A stretch of DNA of 64,000 bases from Leuctra nigra (GCA_934045905.1 OW203773.1:14681246-14745245); one strand, 5' to 3'; shown: positions 1 through 10,225, counted from the stretch's first letter. Notes: generated by a model not told the origin, from the letters alone. Translations and numbers: made by a program.

Positions 1-12
1 GCTATATCTTAA

Positions 13-452
13 GGCCGGTCAGATATTTTTTCCCGCCAAAAGCGATTTGAAGCGGTTTTCGAGCGAAATAAAAAATATAAACGACTATATTTAACAAACG
101 GTTATGAATATCGAAAAAGCAAGACCGAGGTGACATGTATTGAGCCTTTATCTACATTTTCATCGCTTACTGTCATAACTTTGCTCCTACTATGTGGTCA
201 GTATGTGTCGGGCACGAAAACACTATAAGTAAATATACGGAGTGTTTTCGTGCCCGACACATACTGACCACATAGTAGGAGCAAAGTTATGACAGTAAGC
301 GATGAAAATGTAGATAAAGGTTCAATACATGTCACCTCGGTCTTGCTTTTTCGATATTCATAACCGTTTGTTAAATATAGGTATTTATTTTTTGTATTTC
401 GCTCGAAAACCGCTCCAAATCGCTTTTGGCGGGAAAAAATATATGACCGCCC
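13..452. mobile_element. Palindromic TTAA MITE, piggyBac-like, copy 1
   Basis: The whole element is one near-perfect inverted repeat centred near 230. Its arms carry the same text in both directions (GGCGGGAAAAAATAT, GTGTCGGGCACGAAAACACT). It starts GGCCGGTCA and ends TGACCGCCC and is flanked by TTAA at 9-12 and 453-456, the target duplication expected for piggyBac-type insertion. It has no coding capacity. A shortened copy lies at 16557-16951. Assignment to piggyBac is inferred from TTAA and terminal inverted repeats. Confidence 0.85.
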
Positions 453-469
453 TTAATGTAACAGATTCA

Positions 470-908
470 TCAAATGTCTTGTAACTTGCAACTCTCGTCT
501 TATATTGAGTTTTCAATATGATGTCTTCAGAGTATGAAGACATTTTAACACATGAGGAATAGGAACATTATTTAGAATTTGGCGTATAACGTTTAAAATC
601 GTACGGGTAGATATAGGTGTATAAAAATCATAATAAATACCTTAATGTCTAATGCACATAATATTAGAATTTGGTTAGAATCTATCGGCTGAAAATAGTA
701 TAAATGTAATATTTACTATGAAAATTACTGTTTTTTCGACTTGCCATGTTAAAGATTGGGCTAACTCAAATGTATAAAGTGATATATCTTGGAAATTAGT
801 TCTGCTACCCCACTTTTTCTTGCGTTTATATGGCGCAGAAGGAAATGATCTATTAAATAAGCATATATTTCAGATATCTATCGATGACCTCTACTTGGGC
901 ATCCCCCC
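470..908 (-). mobile_element. Partial copy of a second TTAA MITE family
   Basis: Read on the minus strand this matches the left four fifths of the complete element at 41869-42410. It starts next to a TTAA (909-912) with the same GGGGGATGCCCA terminus. The other end is lost where the copy meets the MITE at 13-452. Differences are scattered substitutions and small indels, so it is an old copy. Confidence 0.75.
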
Positions 909-912
909 TTAA

Positions 913-1173
913 AGGCACTGGCGAAACTTCGATGTTGCAGCCCCTACAGTTGCGGGTTGGGGCCAGGGGCTTAGGACGGCCCGAAAATTTGGAGTGAATG
1001 AATATCATAAAACAAAAAATATCGATACCTAATGAAAATAGTTGTAATTTAAAGAATTTATTATTGTAATATTGTATTATTGAATTTATTGTAAAAATTT
1101 TAAAAACATATTTTAAAATATAATCTACGCTGATTAATAACTTACGTTTTCCTACTTTAGTTTGGATATTTTT
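913..1173. other. No gene seen
   Basis: AT-rich sequence. A short GC-rich patch at about 920-985 looks like the remains of another repeat. The minus-strand ORF crossing it has no recognisable motif and no splice context. Confidence 0.5.
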
Positions 1174-1846
1174 CTTGTAAAATAAAACCAATTTTCTTTG
1201 GACTAAACACAAACTATTTTATTGAATCATTTTTAATAAATCTCAATATTTCAGTCACTTTCTGCGACCTTCATCGGGAGAAATTAATTAATAATTATAT
1301 ATCTGACATAGCATAGAAAAATTGAAAGCCGAAAAAGATAAAATTAGAAAATTCCATTGGGCCTACCAAGTGTCAAAGATGTTTTTACAAAAAATAATTA
1401 AAACTTAAAAAAATCCATCAGTGTCAAATCGAATCTATTATTATCTTTCATTCCTTCCTTTCCATCTTCTCATGACTTGCTCTTCGTTGCTCTTCGCAAA
1501 CTCTTCGTGTTTGACTTTCTTGCTGAGTACGATTCAAGAGCAAGTCATGAGAAGATGGAAAGGAAGGAATGGAAGATCATAATAAATTTGATTTGACACT
1601 GATGGAATTTTTTTAAGTTTTAATTATTTTTTGTAAAAACATCTTTGACACTTGGTAGGCCCAATGGAATTTTCTAATTTTGTCTTTTTTGCCTTTCAAT
1701 TTTTCTATGTTATGTCAGATATATAATTGTTAATTAATTTCTCCTGATGAAGGTCGCACAAAGTGACTGAAATATTGAGATTTATTAAAAATTATTCAAT
1801 AAAATAGTTTGTGTTAAGTCCAAAGAAAATTGGTTTTATTTTACAA
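1174..1846. mobile_element. Large palindromic element
   Basis: Two arms of roughly 300 bp are inverted copies of each other, from TTGTAAAATAAAACCAATTT on the left to the complementary text ending near 1846, with the centre at about 1510. The centre reads CATCTTCTCATGACTTGCTC and its complement. No coding capacity. It abuts the truncated repeat at 1847-2171 and may have replaced that element's left end. Confidence 0.75.
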
Positions 1847-2171
1847 TAATAATCTATGCTGTTTTGTCATGGCATTAAAGCAATAAAACTTGTATTTTTT
1901 TAAATTCCACAATGAATAATTACAATTGTATTAAATTACTGTAAAATGGGCTTTGCAATGGCGGCCATTTTTTTGGGGTAGCTAATATTCAGATGATTGG
2001 CACAACGTCGACTAATAACATACAGTCTTCAAACAAATTGTGTTGGGTGCTTCAACCTATGTTACATCTAAAAATACTGAACTGCAAGTCCCTACGACTT
2101 CGGTGGCTCTGCAAATAAATACCGTAGTCGGTCACTTTTTGCGTATCCTACAGGATACCAGGGGTCTGAGG
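1847..2171 (+). mobile_element. Truncated repeat with GGGTCTGAGG terminus, family Z
   Basis: Shares several hundred bases with 43822-44315 (same strand) and 13453-14413 (opposite strand), ending in GGTATCC-type sequence followed by GGGTCTGAGG. Only the right terminus is present here. The family is defined by the inverted termini CCTCAGACCC and GGGTCTGAGG seen in the other two copies, so it is a DNA-transposon-derived MITE. Confidence 0.75.
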
Positions 2172-2243
2172 AGGATAATCACTACAACTGAGTGTTGTAC
2201 ACTCAGATTTACTTTACTCTTTAGCTGAGAGGTTGGCACTTAC

Positions 2244-2324
2244 TTGCCTCTTCCAAAGTGACGCTGTCATTGTTTCGGTAGCCGTCTTCGTAAAAGTACT
2301 CCAGAACACTGAAGATAATCTCGA
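2244..2324 (-). CDS. Left modular gene, exon cassette D
   Basis: 81 bp, acceptor CTTTTCAG and donor GTAAGT, phase 1 to phase 1, encoding about 27 residues. The core EYFYEDGYRNNDS followed by LEEA matches the same-length exons at 46750-46830 (FYLDAYKNNDS) and 59569-59649 (YYDDAYKKFG). The conserved features are a run of aromatic and acidic residues, a central D-[AG]-Y, and an ending E-A-[S]. Function unknown. Conservation of length and phase across three copies is the main support. Confidence 0.75.
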
Positions 2325-3408
2325 CTGAAAAGCACAATAATATCATTAGAATCACTGTAAAAACTGATACAGCAATAAATATCACCTCATTTGCAGTCAA
2401 GAAGGGTGCCTCCTGAAATCAATCTCATCTCCTAAGTCACAACCTTTTGTTTCGTCATTAATATAACAATTATTCATACAAATTAAAGAGACTAGACCTA
2501 CACTTCCCCACTGGGAAGAGCGTCATCTTACAATGCTGCAAATGCTAATCTTTGAAGCACAAGTCCAGGGATGGTAGACTCTCCAGCGCCATCTTCCACG
2601 TGACAGTGGAAGTAAATAAACAGTCGATGGCTCAGTCGATACATTATCGTCATGATTCGTATAGTAAACGCAATAAATACGTCAATAGTAATTAAAAATA
2701 CATTAATTTCCTATAAAACTGATATATTTACATAAATATTAAAGGTGGGCTGTCATGGTCAATAAGTCTAAAATATTGTATATATAACCAGAAGTAGAAT
2801 GTCGAAAACGCGAACGCGATGCGATGTTTGGTTCAGGCGCTAGAGCTGTGCGACATTTGAAAACCCTGGTTTTTGTGATGTAGGTCCCACCCAACCTTTG
2901 CCGGCTTATGCGGCTGAGTTGGGTGTGAATGACGCGTTACCCACCCCCTATCCGTCTTCGCTGCGCTGTAACTTCGTTTAGGAATATCCTACAGGGGTGT
3001 CATTCCTGTACGTTTTTAGGCTCTAAAAACTATCTATCTTATCTTAAAATTTGTTTACTCCAATGTTAACGTCCATAACAACGGTTGCTACTGTCTTAAA
3101 TTTTAAGATAAGAGAGTGAAAATGCGTACAGGATCACCCCCCAGATCTCTAGTTTTCGCCGCTGTGATTGCATGCCCAATGTCATCATGTTTTTTGAATA
3201 ATAAAAAAATGGGGCACAACCTGATAGCCCTGATAGCTTTAAGTATTTAGATTATCAAATGAAGCGAATATTGGCCATTTTAAGAAACTTGAAAATCTGG
3301 AAGATGACGCTCTTCCCTGTGGTGGGGTGGAAGAAGTGTAGGTCTAGTCTCTTTTATATACATTAAGATTCAGATTCTATTACTCAACATTGAATAATTG
3401 GTACTTAC
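2325..3408 (-). other. Intron with MITE
   Basis: Intron between cassettes C and D. Apart from a terminal-inverted-repeat element at about 2487-3356, it holds AT-rich sequence with no coding signal. Confidence 0.55.
2487..3356. mobile_element. TIR element, AGAGACTAGACC family
   Basis: Begins AGAGACTAGACCTACACTTC and ends with the inverse, GAAGTGTAGGTCTAGTCTCT. The inversion extends into GAAGAGCGTCATCTT and its complement. A second, smaller inverted repeat (TTAAGATAAG type) sits inside near 3045-3115. No coding capacity. A tiny palindrome at 13269-13324 carries the same termini and may be an internally deleted relative. Confidence 0.7.
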
Positions 3409-3438
3409 AAAATGTATTATTCTGGTCAAAGCTATCAT
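3409..3438 (-). CDS. Left modular gene, exon cassette C (microexon)
   Basis: 30 bp between acceptor GATTTCAG and donor GTAAGT, phase 1 to 1, encoding about ten residues (DSFDQNNTF). It lies between B and D as do the 33-bp exons at 46333-46365 and 59225-59257. Sequence similarity among the three is weak; position, length and phase are what identify it. Confidence 0.55.
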
Positions 3439-3917
3439 CTGAAATCAAGTAAACATTATATTAAGGGATAAATTTAAATAGGTACTTAACATTTGAGTAC
3501 ACTCACTGAGCTCGCCACGACTTACTGCCAATGACATCGCAAATAATAAATTATAGCAAATTATAGCTATGTTATATCATATTATATTATATAATAAGGG
3601 ATAATTTTTAAAATTACACAAATTAAAATGTATGTTAACTATATCATAGATTAATGCATTGATTTATTTTCAGATTGTATCATTATTAATTGATTTTTGG
3701 TAGATAGAAGGTATAATGCTTTCATAAAAGAAGTGCATACGCTCTGAAATCAGCTGCTCTAAAATAGCACTGTGTAGATAGAAGGTATTGAGCTCAAATA
3801 GTTCAAGATTTACATGGCAGATAGCGCTGTAGGCATCATTTAAATTTTTGTACAAAGAAGGTTATGGTTATGGCTTCTTAAAATAGGAAATAAATCGAAG
3901 AATCTAATGTAACCATT
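3439..3917 (-). other. Intron, no feature
   Basis: AT-rich intronic sequence. A weak local repeat (GTAGATAGAAGGTAT at about 3700 and 3775) is the only structure noticed. Confidence 0.5.
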
Positions 3918-4250
3918 ACCCCATAAAAAACACTTCGTGTAAAAATACCAGCCAAGTCTCTTCAACTAAAAAAAAATATGAAATCTAAAAATTCTGCACT
4001 GAAAAGTAGTGATATCAAAAAATTTGCCAAGTCAAAACTTTATTTGAAAATCAAAAAATACTTGGCGCATTGTGTACTTAAATAGCTTGGAAGTATAAGC
4101 CAATTATAAATTATACATGAAATATACATATACATAGTATACCTATAATGCCCTAAAAAAACGATGCGCCAAGTATTTTTTGATTTTCAAATAAAGTTTT
4201 GACTTGGCTAATTTTTTGATATCACTACTTTGATATCACTATCACTGATA
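3918..4250. mobile_element. Foldback element, CCGTGTAAAAATACC family, partial
   Basis: Contains AAAAATACCAGCCAAGTCTC, then ACTTGGCGCAT, a short spacer, and the inverse ATGCGCCAAGT. It is the same element as 51913-52492 in opposite orientation, but here the right arm stops early at GATATCACTACTTT and the outer half of that terminus is missing. Non-coding. Confidence 0.75.
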
Positions 4251-4255
4251 TCAGC

Positions 4256-4690
4256 CGTTATTGAGATATGATGTCACTTCCGGTTTCAAAATGGCGGCTT
4301 CCGGTTGGTTTTATAACAAGTCACATGAGACGTCAAAAGTACATACGTTACATAAATATCAAAATAATCGGATCAATCTTTGTTGCCAAAAAGCCAATCG
4401 ATGTATTTCAAATTTCATTACGTCATTTCCGGTTTCTTTAACATAATGTTTAGTCTTTTGCTTCTTATCATGCATATAGATGACCGTCTGGATCGTTTGG
4501 CGCAATTTTCGTTCCAATCGGTCCAGCCGTTGACGAGATATGACGTCACTTCCGGTTTCAAAATGGCGGCATAAAACCAGTTATAGCAAAAGGCACCTCA
4601 GACGCCAAAAGTGCATATGTGGTAAAAATTTTAAATCAATCGGTTTAGCCGTTTATGCTGTGGCCTGTTTACCATATTTTAGCTCCACCC
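4256..4690 (+). repeat. Repeat X, about 270-bp unit
   Basis: Two imperfect units about 272 bp apart, each with GACGTCACTTCCGGTTTC-like sequence followed by AAAATGGCGGC. The longer array at 50800-51900 on the opposite strand is the same repeat. Short ORFs here are by-products of the repeat and are not genes. Confidence 0.75.
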
Positions 4691-4710
4691 TACTACTACT
4701 ACTGAGATTA

Positions 4711-4985
4711 TTATGAAAACCGCCCTAAAACACTGTTTTCACGGCCCTCTAGCGCGCAAAGGGCGTAACCTATTGTTCCCAAATTTGGTATATGTTGTAG
4801 GGTGGGCCATAGCTCGAAATTAAGATATATCGCAACAATGTGAGATTTTCCAATTTTAAGATCCAGTAGGCCGAAAATGCCACTTTGATGCTTACAGTAA
4901 AAGTGGGTTTGCTCCAGCCTTTTTAAATGAGTGTGTGCGCGCGCCGTACGACTTGGCTGGCGTGGAGCGACCGCTCCACTAGATT
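4711..4985 (-). repeat. Repeat Y, empty-site copy
   Basis: Matches 47260-47534 in inverse orientation over its full length. In this copy X runs directly into Y through CTACTACTGAGATTATTATG; in the other a LINE lies at that junction. The outer end contains the hairpin GTGGAGCGACCGCTCCAC, then CTAGA. Non-coding despite the ORF of 98 codons that crosses it. Confidence 0.8.
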
Positions 4986-5119
4986 TTTTTTTTTTGGAAA
5001 ATGTCATTAGAAGTTATTTGTTCTTAAGCAGCGATATGCAAAAATTGATTTTAGTCCGACAGTTAGTTAGTATTCTAAAGTCAATCTCGGATTATCGAAA
5101 AGATAATATGAAGACTTAC

Positions 5120-5254
5120 ACAAGTCATCGAAATCTGGTGCATTGGTGTCATCCTGTATGCCGTAGTAAAGGTCTTCATAATACGTCCTGAAAGTTGAGC
5201 CTTCTGGCAGGGTTCGTATCAGTCCAGGCAGGGCATTCACAAGAGGAATGTGAC
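5120..5254 (-). CDS. Left modular gene, exon cassette B
   Basis: 135 bp, acceptor TCTCACCAG and donor GTAAGT, phase 1 to 1, encoding 45 residues. The core HIPLVNALPGLIRTLP aligns with the equally long exons at 45419-45553 (LVPFRVALPGILQLLP) and 57942-58076 (LVPLRDALPGLITLSP). Downstream all three have [YF]-x-E-x-[LI]-Y followed by an acidic stretch. Identity of length and phase plus the ALPG core make this a confident exon. Biochemical role unknown. Confidence 0.85.
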
Positions 5255-6239
5255 CTGGTGAGAAATCAAGTGTTATTAAGACCCCCCTTCAAAGTGAAAA
5301 TTGTCATATTTATGGATGCGTTACATGATCAAGGAAATCTTCCGCGAAAATTGAGATAATTTCATTATCTTTGCGTCAGAATAATGTTGAAAGATGGACA
5401 AATCAATCTACGTTATTATTTTAATCGAAAAATTATTATTTGCTTACCCCCAAATTTACAAAACAACCCTTACATTTTAGGAAAACTGGGTTTTTTAGTG
5501 ATTTATCGCGTCTCTCACAGAACGAGTATCAACATTTCGCAAACGGTGGTCTCAAGAGACATCTTTTGGGAATCTACATAAAAAAAATCAGGTTAATTGG
5601 AGACATATTGACCGGACAACATTTGAATAAGTATTCGATTATCTTGGGCAATTCTGACGAACTGGAAGGAAGTTCTAGTTACACTGATAGCTAAATTTTG
5701 ACTTGCTCTCTCGATGAAAAACCCACTTAATTCATAATTCACAGTGGTGTAGTCGAGGGTATACGCCGTATACATAAAACATAGTTTTGCTGAAGAGTGA
5801 AGATGTCAGGAACACTTAAAATTGTTGTTGTGTTTTACGTCTAGTTTTATTTCGTAAGCAAAAAACTAAAAAAATTTGATTTCCAGTGTCAAAAAACCAT
5901 AAAAAGCCCTGCCGGGCAAGGTGGTGCTTTGCCCTCAACCACCCCGAAGTGTCAAATTATAAAATATATTGAATATTTTAACAAAATACGCCTCGTAACG
6001 CCTCTAAATTGATTTCACAGTGTCCAAAAACCAACAAACGCACTGCGAGACTGGGTGGGGGCCCCCTTATTCCCAGGAAAATTGTTTTCTTGGCTTACCC
6101 CCCGGGCCCCAGGTAAAAATCCTGCGGACGCCCATGGTAGCGTATACCCCAAAAAATATCAGGACTAAACCACTGATAATTCAGTTGCAGGGGACGAGAT
6201 GAAATTCTTTAACAATTCGATTCACTTTCAGAAAGACGA
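5255..6239 (-). other. Intron, no clear feature
   Basis: Intron between cassettes A and B. Some fragments look like decayed repeats. Short overlapping ORFs at 5384-5775 and 6020-6202 show no family motif and no exon-like borders. Confidence 0.45.
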
Positions 6240-6596
6240 CCTTTGAGCATAAGTCAAGACACTTATTACATTGCCATCCAAAAAAAGGGTTATTTTTTTC
6301 TAGCGAGTGTTTACAACATCTGTTGTCTCGCACCCCAACTGCCATGCCTCTCTCTCTATCCATCCATTGGTCCTCCAGCAGCTCTCTCTTCCTCATCACC
6401 TCAACCACCTCTTCTTGCCAGGCTCTCTCAGGACGACCACGCTTTCTTCTCCCGACTGGACTCCAGTCCCACATTCTCTGAGGCCACCTGTCGGGGTCCA
6501 TCCGTCGCATATGGCCGTACCACAACAACATCTTCTTTTCAATATTATCGAGTACTGTTTTGTCACTTCCATCTGTCTTCTGATTTCATCATTCAT
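6240..6596 (-). pseudogene. Non-LTR retrotransposon fragment, ORF2 C-terminus (part 2)
   Basis: Minus-strand reading shows NDEIRRQMEVT, then after one frame change VLDNIEKKMLLWYGHMRRM, RW, GRRKRGRP and W-x-E-x(2)-x-E-V-M. This is the C-terminal W-x-G-H / R-x-K-R-G-R-P pattern that many LINE reverse transcriptases carry after the RT domain. It continues the fragment at 7600-7735 and is separated from it by a Helitron-like insertion. No intact ORF, 5'-truncated. Plus-strand ORFs over this interval are shadows. Confidence 0.75.
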
Positions 6597-7599
6597 TGAG
6601 CGAGCGAAGCGAGCGTCTCCTTTTGGCTCTTTTGGCACGGACCTCTGTTTTTTATTTTCTATTACCTGACTGTAAACAGGTCTGAGTTTTTCTTCGATCG
6701 AGCTGAAATTTTGCACACATGTGGAGACAACCTTTTCTGTTTGCAGACCCCAAATTTTTTTGAAATTTATTCATTGGCTAAAATTTAAATAAACATCTCC
6801 TGATGGTAGGTTGAAAAATGAAACTGGTCTTCGATAAATCTGATCAAACACATATTTTGGCTAACCAGGTCAGAGTTTTTCTTTGATCGAGCTGAAATTT
6901 TGCACACATGTAAAACCAACCTTCACTGTTTGCATAACATAATTTCTTTTGAAACTTATTCATTGGTTAAAATTTAAATAAATATCTCCTGATATGCTGA
7001 AAAATGAAAACGGTCTTCGACAATTCTAATCAAACTCTTATTTTGCATGATCATTAAGACCAATATTGTCTCTTATTTTACAAAATGTCATCCCAATCAG
7101 TTAAGAACGTATGAACGTATTGACATTTTTTATATCTGTCAGTAATGAAGTATCGAAATGAATGTTTTCCAGTGCCAATTGAATTGATTCTGATTTGCTT
7201 TATGAACCAGGTTCTTAGATTCTATTTTAAAGTTTCGATGAAAAGCATATACTTTTAAGTTGATATCATAATCAATTCAATATGGATGTATTAGTTTTTC
7301 GATCATTTGCAGCACGAGCATTTTCTGTCGACTGGCCACGTCGGCCATCTTGATGTATGATGAATGTATTATTATATTTATTATATTGTTTAGATTGTGA
7401 TGCATGACTTGTAAATTTTTTTAATATGCTTATAAATGACGTGGTTTTTACAAAATATTTGTTTTGTGTTATAAACTGTAATAAAAATAAATAAATAAAT
7501 AAATTATGTTTTCTGTGCGTTGTGTACGCATTTCCGGTTCAAGAATTTGCACGTACCCGTGCTCGCTCATCAACGCGTTACACTGAGCGTTTTCCTAGT
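6597..7599 (+). mobile_element. Helitron-like element, family W, copy 1
   Basis: Starts with GAGCGAGCGAAGCGAGCGTC and ends GCTCATCAACGCGTTACACT, GAGCG, TTTTCCTAG. The end has a CGCTCA...TGAGCG stem a few bases before CTAG and is followed by T, as in Helitron 3' ends. There is no target duplication. Boundaries are fixed within a base or two because removing the element rejoins the surrounding LINE coding frame. A classical 5' TC is not evident, so the class is tentative. Other copies: 25633-26580, 36412-37303, 39902-40808, 44806 onward, 53422-54058, 60742-63298. Confidence 0.65.
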
Positions 7600-7735
7600 T
7601 ATATGTTGCAACCGTGACACTATCGACACCTACTTCTGAGAAAATCCATTTCAGTAGCCAACAACCGGTCCCTATTTCGTTCTGTGATTTCCCATGTCTC
7701 TTCTCCATACGTAAGAATGCTCTTAACTACAACGT
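7600..7735 (-). pseudogene. Non-LTR retrotransposon fragment (part 1)
   Basis: The minus strand encodes VVVKSILTYGEETWEIT followed by RNRDRLLATEMDFLR, the ILTYG-x-E-T-W and L-x-A-x-E-M-x-F-L-R blocks common just after the LINE RT domain. It then reads toward ISRL-type sequence that resumes at 6596. 5'-truncated and broken. Confidence 0.7.
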
Positions 7736-8088
7736 AATGAAAAACAATTTATTACATTATAAAATATCCTTACAGATATTTTACAGTGTTTAAAACCGTA
7801 TTCAAAGTTGAGGTAAATGACTATTGCTTGACAGTACATTTCAAGGTCGTCATTCATACGGGGAATGGATTTTACAATTCAAGGGTTGACAGATACGATG
7901 ATACAAGATATTAAAGATCTTGGAATGGAAACTCTATGGTTCAGGAATATAATGGTGAGATTGTGATGGTTTGGGCGATTGAAAGGTATAAGACAAACAA
8001 GAGTATAATGAGGGGAAGAAGTTCGAGCAATAATTGTGTGGGAAAGAATGGCAGAGAGACAGAGAATGAAGTGGATGAAGATGTTTAC
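7736..8088 (-). other. Intron, no feature
   Basis: Intronic sequence between the LINE fragment and the cassette A exon, without coding signal. The ORF at 7934-8176 is mostly read-through of the intron; only its first part is exon 8089-8151. Confidence 0.5.
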
Positions 8089-8151
8089 CTGGGATGTTAA
8101 TTCCAGTTCTCGTTCTATCTGGCTTGGCAGGTGGTCTCGGCATAGGAATGG
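8089..8151 (-). CDS. Left modular gene, exon cassette A
   Basis: 63 bp, acceptor TCCAACAG and donor GTAAAC, phase 1 to 1, encoding 21 residues. It starts IPMPRPPAKPDRTR and ends GINIP, and the GINIP ending recurs in exon 44727-44789 of the plus-strand gene with the same length. The next exon downstream is cassette B. This exon gives direct sequence evidence that the two genes are paralogues. Confidence 0.8.
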
Positions 8152-8548
8152 CTGTTGGAAAGAAACAAAATAACAAAATTTTCAGAAATTAATTAGGAAG
8201 TCAGAACTATCGAACAATTACTGATATTTTCTTTTCACATTAATTTTGGCTGACTGGATGGCGAATTGAATTTGACAGTTTGACATAAAATTATGCTTAT
8301 TTAAGAAAGTTTTAACTTCATAATCAGCGACTTCTCGCTCGGTACCTTTCCCAGGAATTGAGCCATGTGATTCAATCAAAAACGCTCGTGTCACAAGATT
8401 TTGAAGTATGAACAACATTTGAGGCTGTGGGTCCTTGTCTAGTAAGTTCTACATACCCTCATCATATCCGTTTGAACTTACACTCCCCCAATGTGATTTG
8501 GTGTTGTATAATAATATTCGAGGATTTGAGAATGGTATTCATTTCTAC
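8152..8548 (-). other. Intron, no feature
   Basis: About 400 bp of intron between two A-type exons. No repeat or gene recognised. Confidence 0.5.
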
Positions 8549-8623
8549 CTATGTTAACGGGCCGGGGCCCTTTTCTTGCTTCTTGCATCGGTGTCTTCGT
8601 CACCGATGTTGCACCCGGTTCCC
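8549..8623 (-). CDS. Left modular gene, A-like exon
   Basis: 75 bp, acceptor TTGTCTCCCAG and donor GTAGAA, phase 1 to 1, encoding 25 residues. It is rich in Pro, Lys and Thr and ends KGPRPVNI, which resembles the RTGINIP and RRGINIP endings of the A cassettes. It may be a duplicated, diverged A exon. The junctions are good, but no exact counterpart is seen in the plus-strand gene. Confidence 0.6.
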
Positions 8624-9386
8624 CTGGGAGACAATTCAGAGTTGTTACGTAGACGCCGGGTTTGCAACAAAACCGCACAATCGTACACTCAATCGGAAAT
8701 AATTGGAGACCAAACATATGAACCAATGGACCAATGGTGATGGGAAGAGTCAATGTAAAATAATAGTTCACTTTACTCACACTAGAGCAGCACTGTCCAT
8801 ATAGTGGGAGAAGTAGCCAATCAAACGGGTGGGTGAAAGACAGTTGAATTTCTTTGCTATTTGATTACTATTGATTACTGTGCTGTCACAGCCCTCTTGA
8901 CGGCCACGGCCCACATCCTTCTGTCATCTGTTTTATCCGTGACGTCACATAGCAAGATAATGACTAGTGGTCCATTGATGTCATATTTTATTATTATGTT
9001 TTGCATGGATGTATTGATGGTTGTTTCAAGGCACATTTTTAAATACATTTAAACACAGGTTCCTAGAGAGAAAAGGATACGATATTTTTGACCTAATACC
9101 TAAATTACATCTTACTTTAACCTCTACCTAATCATTAACAAAGAGAAACTTATCAGATTTCCAACAACCATAAGTTTGTATTGTATCCAATTTTGATAAT
9201 TAATTATATATAATTATTATCAATCATGTCATATCAAATAGTTCCCAATAAAAGTAGTTGCAAGATGCATCAGAATCTATCACACTTGCAGATTAAGAAT
9301 TCAAGACCATCGAGGAACAACGTTTAAAAACACCCAGTGTAGGAAACGTAAAAATTGAAAAGCAATATTAACTGATTATTACGAAC
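8624..9386 (-). other. Intron, no clear feature
   Basis: Intron between the Ser/Pro-rich exon and the A-like exon. AT-rich, no recognised element. Confidence 0.5.
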
Positions 9387-9724
9387 CCGATGATCTTCTG
9401 CGCTTGGTCGACGGCTGCGGTGAGCGTTCAACTGAGCCGGATGTGTCACACGGAGAGACATGGACAGGAGATTGCTGTGACGTCGTCGGTTGTGGAGTTC
9501 GCCAACTTGGGCCAGGCACTGGAGAAGGTTCTCGAACAGAGGTGAGGACTTTTGGATATTGTCCAGAGGGTGACCTTGAGCCTGGAGGAGGTTGACTGGA
9601 GGCACGACGTGCTGGAGATGGTCTGGAGGCTCCAGGTTGTGGAGAGACTGGACAGTGAGTTGGGCATTGTCTGCAGATATCTGGAGACGATGCTTCTCCA
9701 GAATCTCGGCGGCCAGACGGCCCG
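9387..9724 (-). CDS. Left modular gene, Ser/Pro-rich exon with Cys motif
   Basis: About 338 bp from acceptor GAAATTACAG to a GTTCGT donor. It is entered in phase 2, which fits exon 12724-12830, and leaves in phase 1. The product is dense in Pro, Ser, Gln and Arg, contains DICRQCPTHCPVSP, and ends with a basic KRRRSS tail. The plus-strand exon 42470-42622 has SCTGLCPAHCPPESSP and ends RRRSA, so the C-x(2)-C-P-x-H-C-P motif is shared. An internal acceptor at 9705 would give a 318-bp phase 1 to 1 alternative. All three frames are partly open here, so the frame choice rests on the shared motif and phase. Confidence 0.65.
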
Positions 9725-9879
9725 CTGTAATTTCAAATAATCAGACGGATTAGAGATATTTTATGGTCGGTACGTGTTTTACACTTCTAATAATACAGTT
9801 CAAGCTACTAGAAATAATATGTTGGTGGACTAAGTCGTTAAGATGCCACGCTAAGAGCGTGGCATTGAAGAGTTTTTTA

Positions 9880-10225
9880 ATCGGTTTTTATCAATATCTT
9901 TTACCAATGTAATTGTTAACAAAATATGGCTTTGTACGAGTATTCAGAACAGTTTAATGAAAATAATTTCATAGTTTGGAATAAGTTAATAGTTTTAATT
10001 TGTCCAACAGATGTTTGGTGCCATAATTTTACTAATTTTCGGGCACTGAACGTCTGTAGGACAAAGTAAATCTAATAATACATTACAAGTTTTGAAATTA
10101 TTTCAATTGAACTTTTTGAATACTCGTACAACGCCTTATTTGTTAATAATCACATTGGTAAAGATATTAATAAAAATCGATTAAAAATCTCTTCAAGGTC
10201 AAACTCACTACTCAGCCGTCGGGGA
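9880..10225. mobile_element. Palindromic MITE, copy 1
   Basis: Inverted repeat with arms of about 160 bp. TTAATCGGTTTTTATCAATA on the left meets its complement near 10165-10180, and CAACAGATGTTTGGTGCC is mirrored around 10045. The same element, diverged, is at 45075-45405. Non-coding. Confidence 0.75.

Noticed and set aside
853..1212. 119-codon minus-strand ORF as cassette E of the left gene
   Set aside because: No E-W-x-D, W-M-x-P-E or C-G-G motif, no suitable acceptor, and AT-driven composition.
4261..4574. Short ORFs in repeat X as small genes
   Set aside because: They recur as fragments in every X unit with stops at different points, as expected of non-coding repeat DNA.
6243..6716. Overlapping plus- and minus-strand ORFs of 106-120 codons
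   Set aside because: Only the minus-strand reading has family motifs (LINE C-terminus). The others are shadows in alternative frames or read-through into the Helitron-like element.
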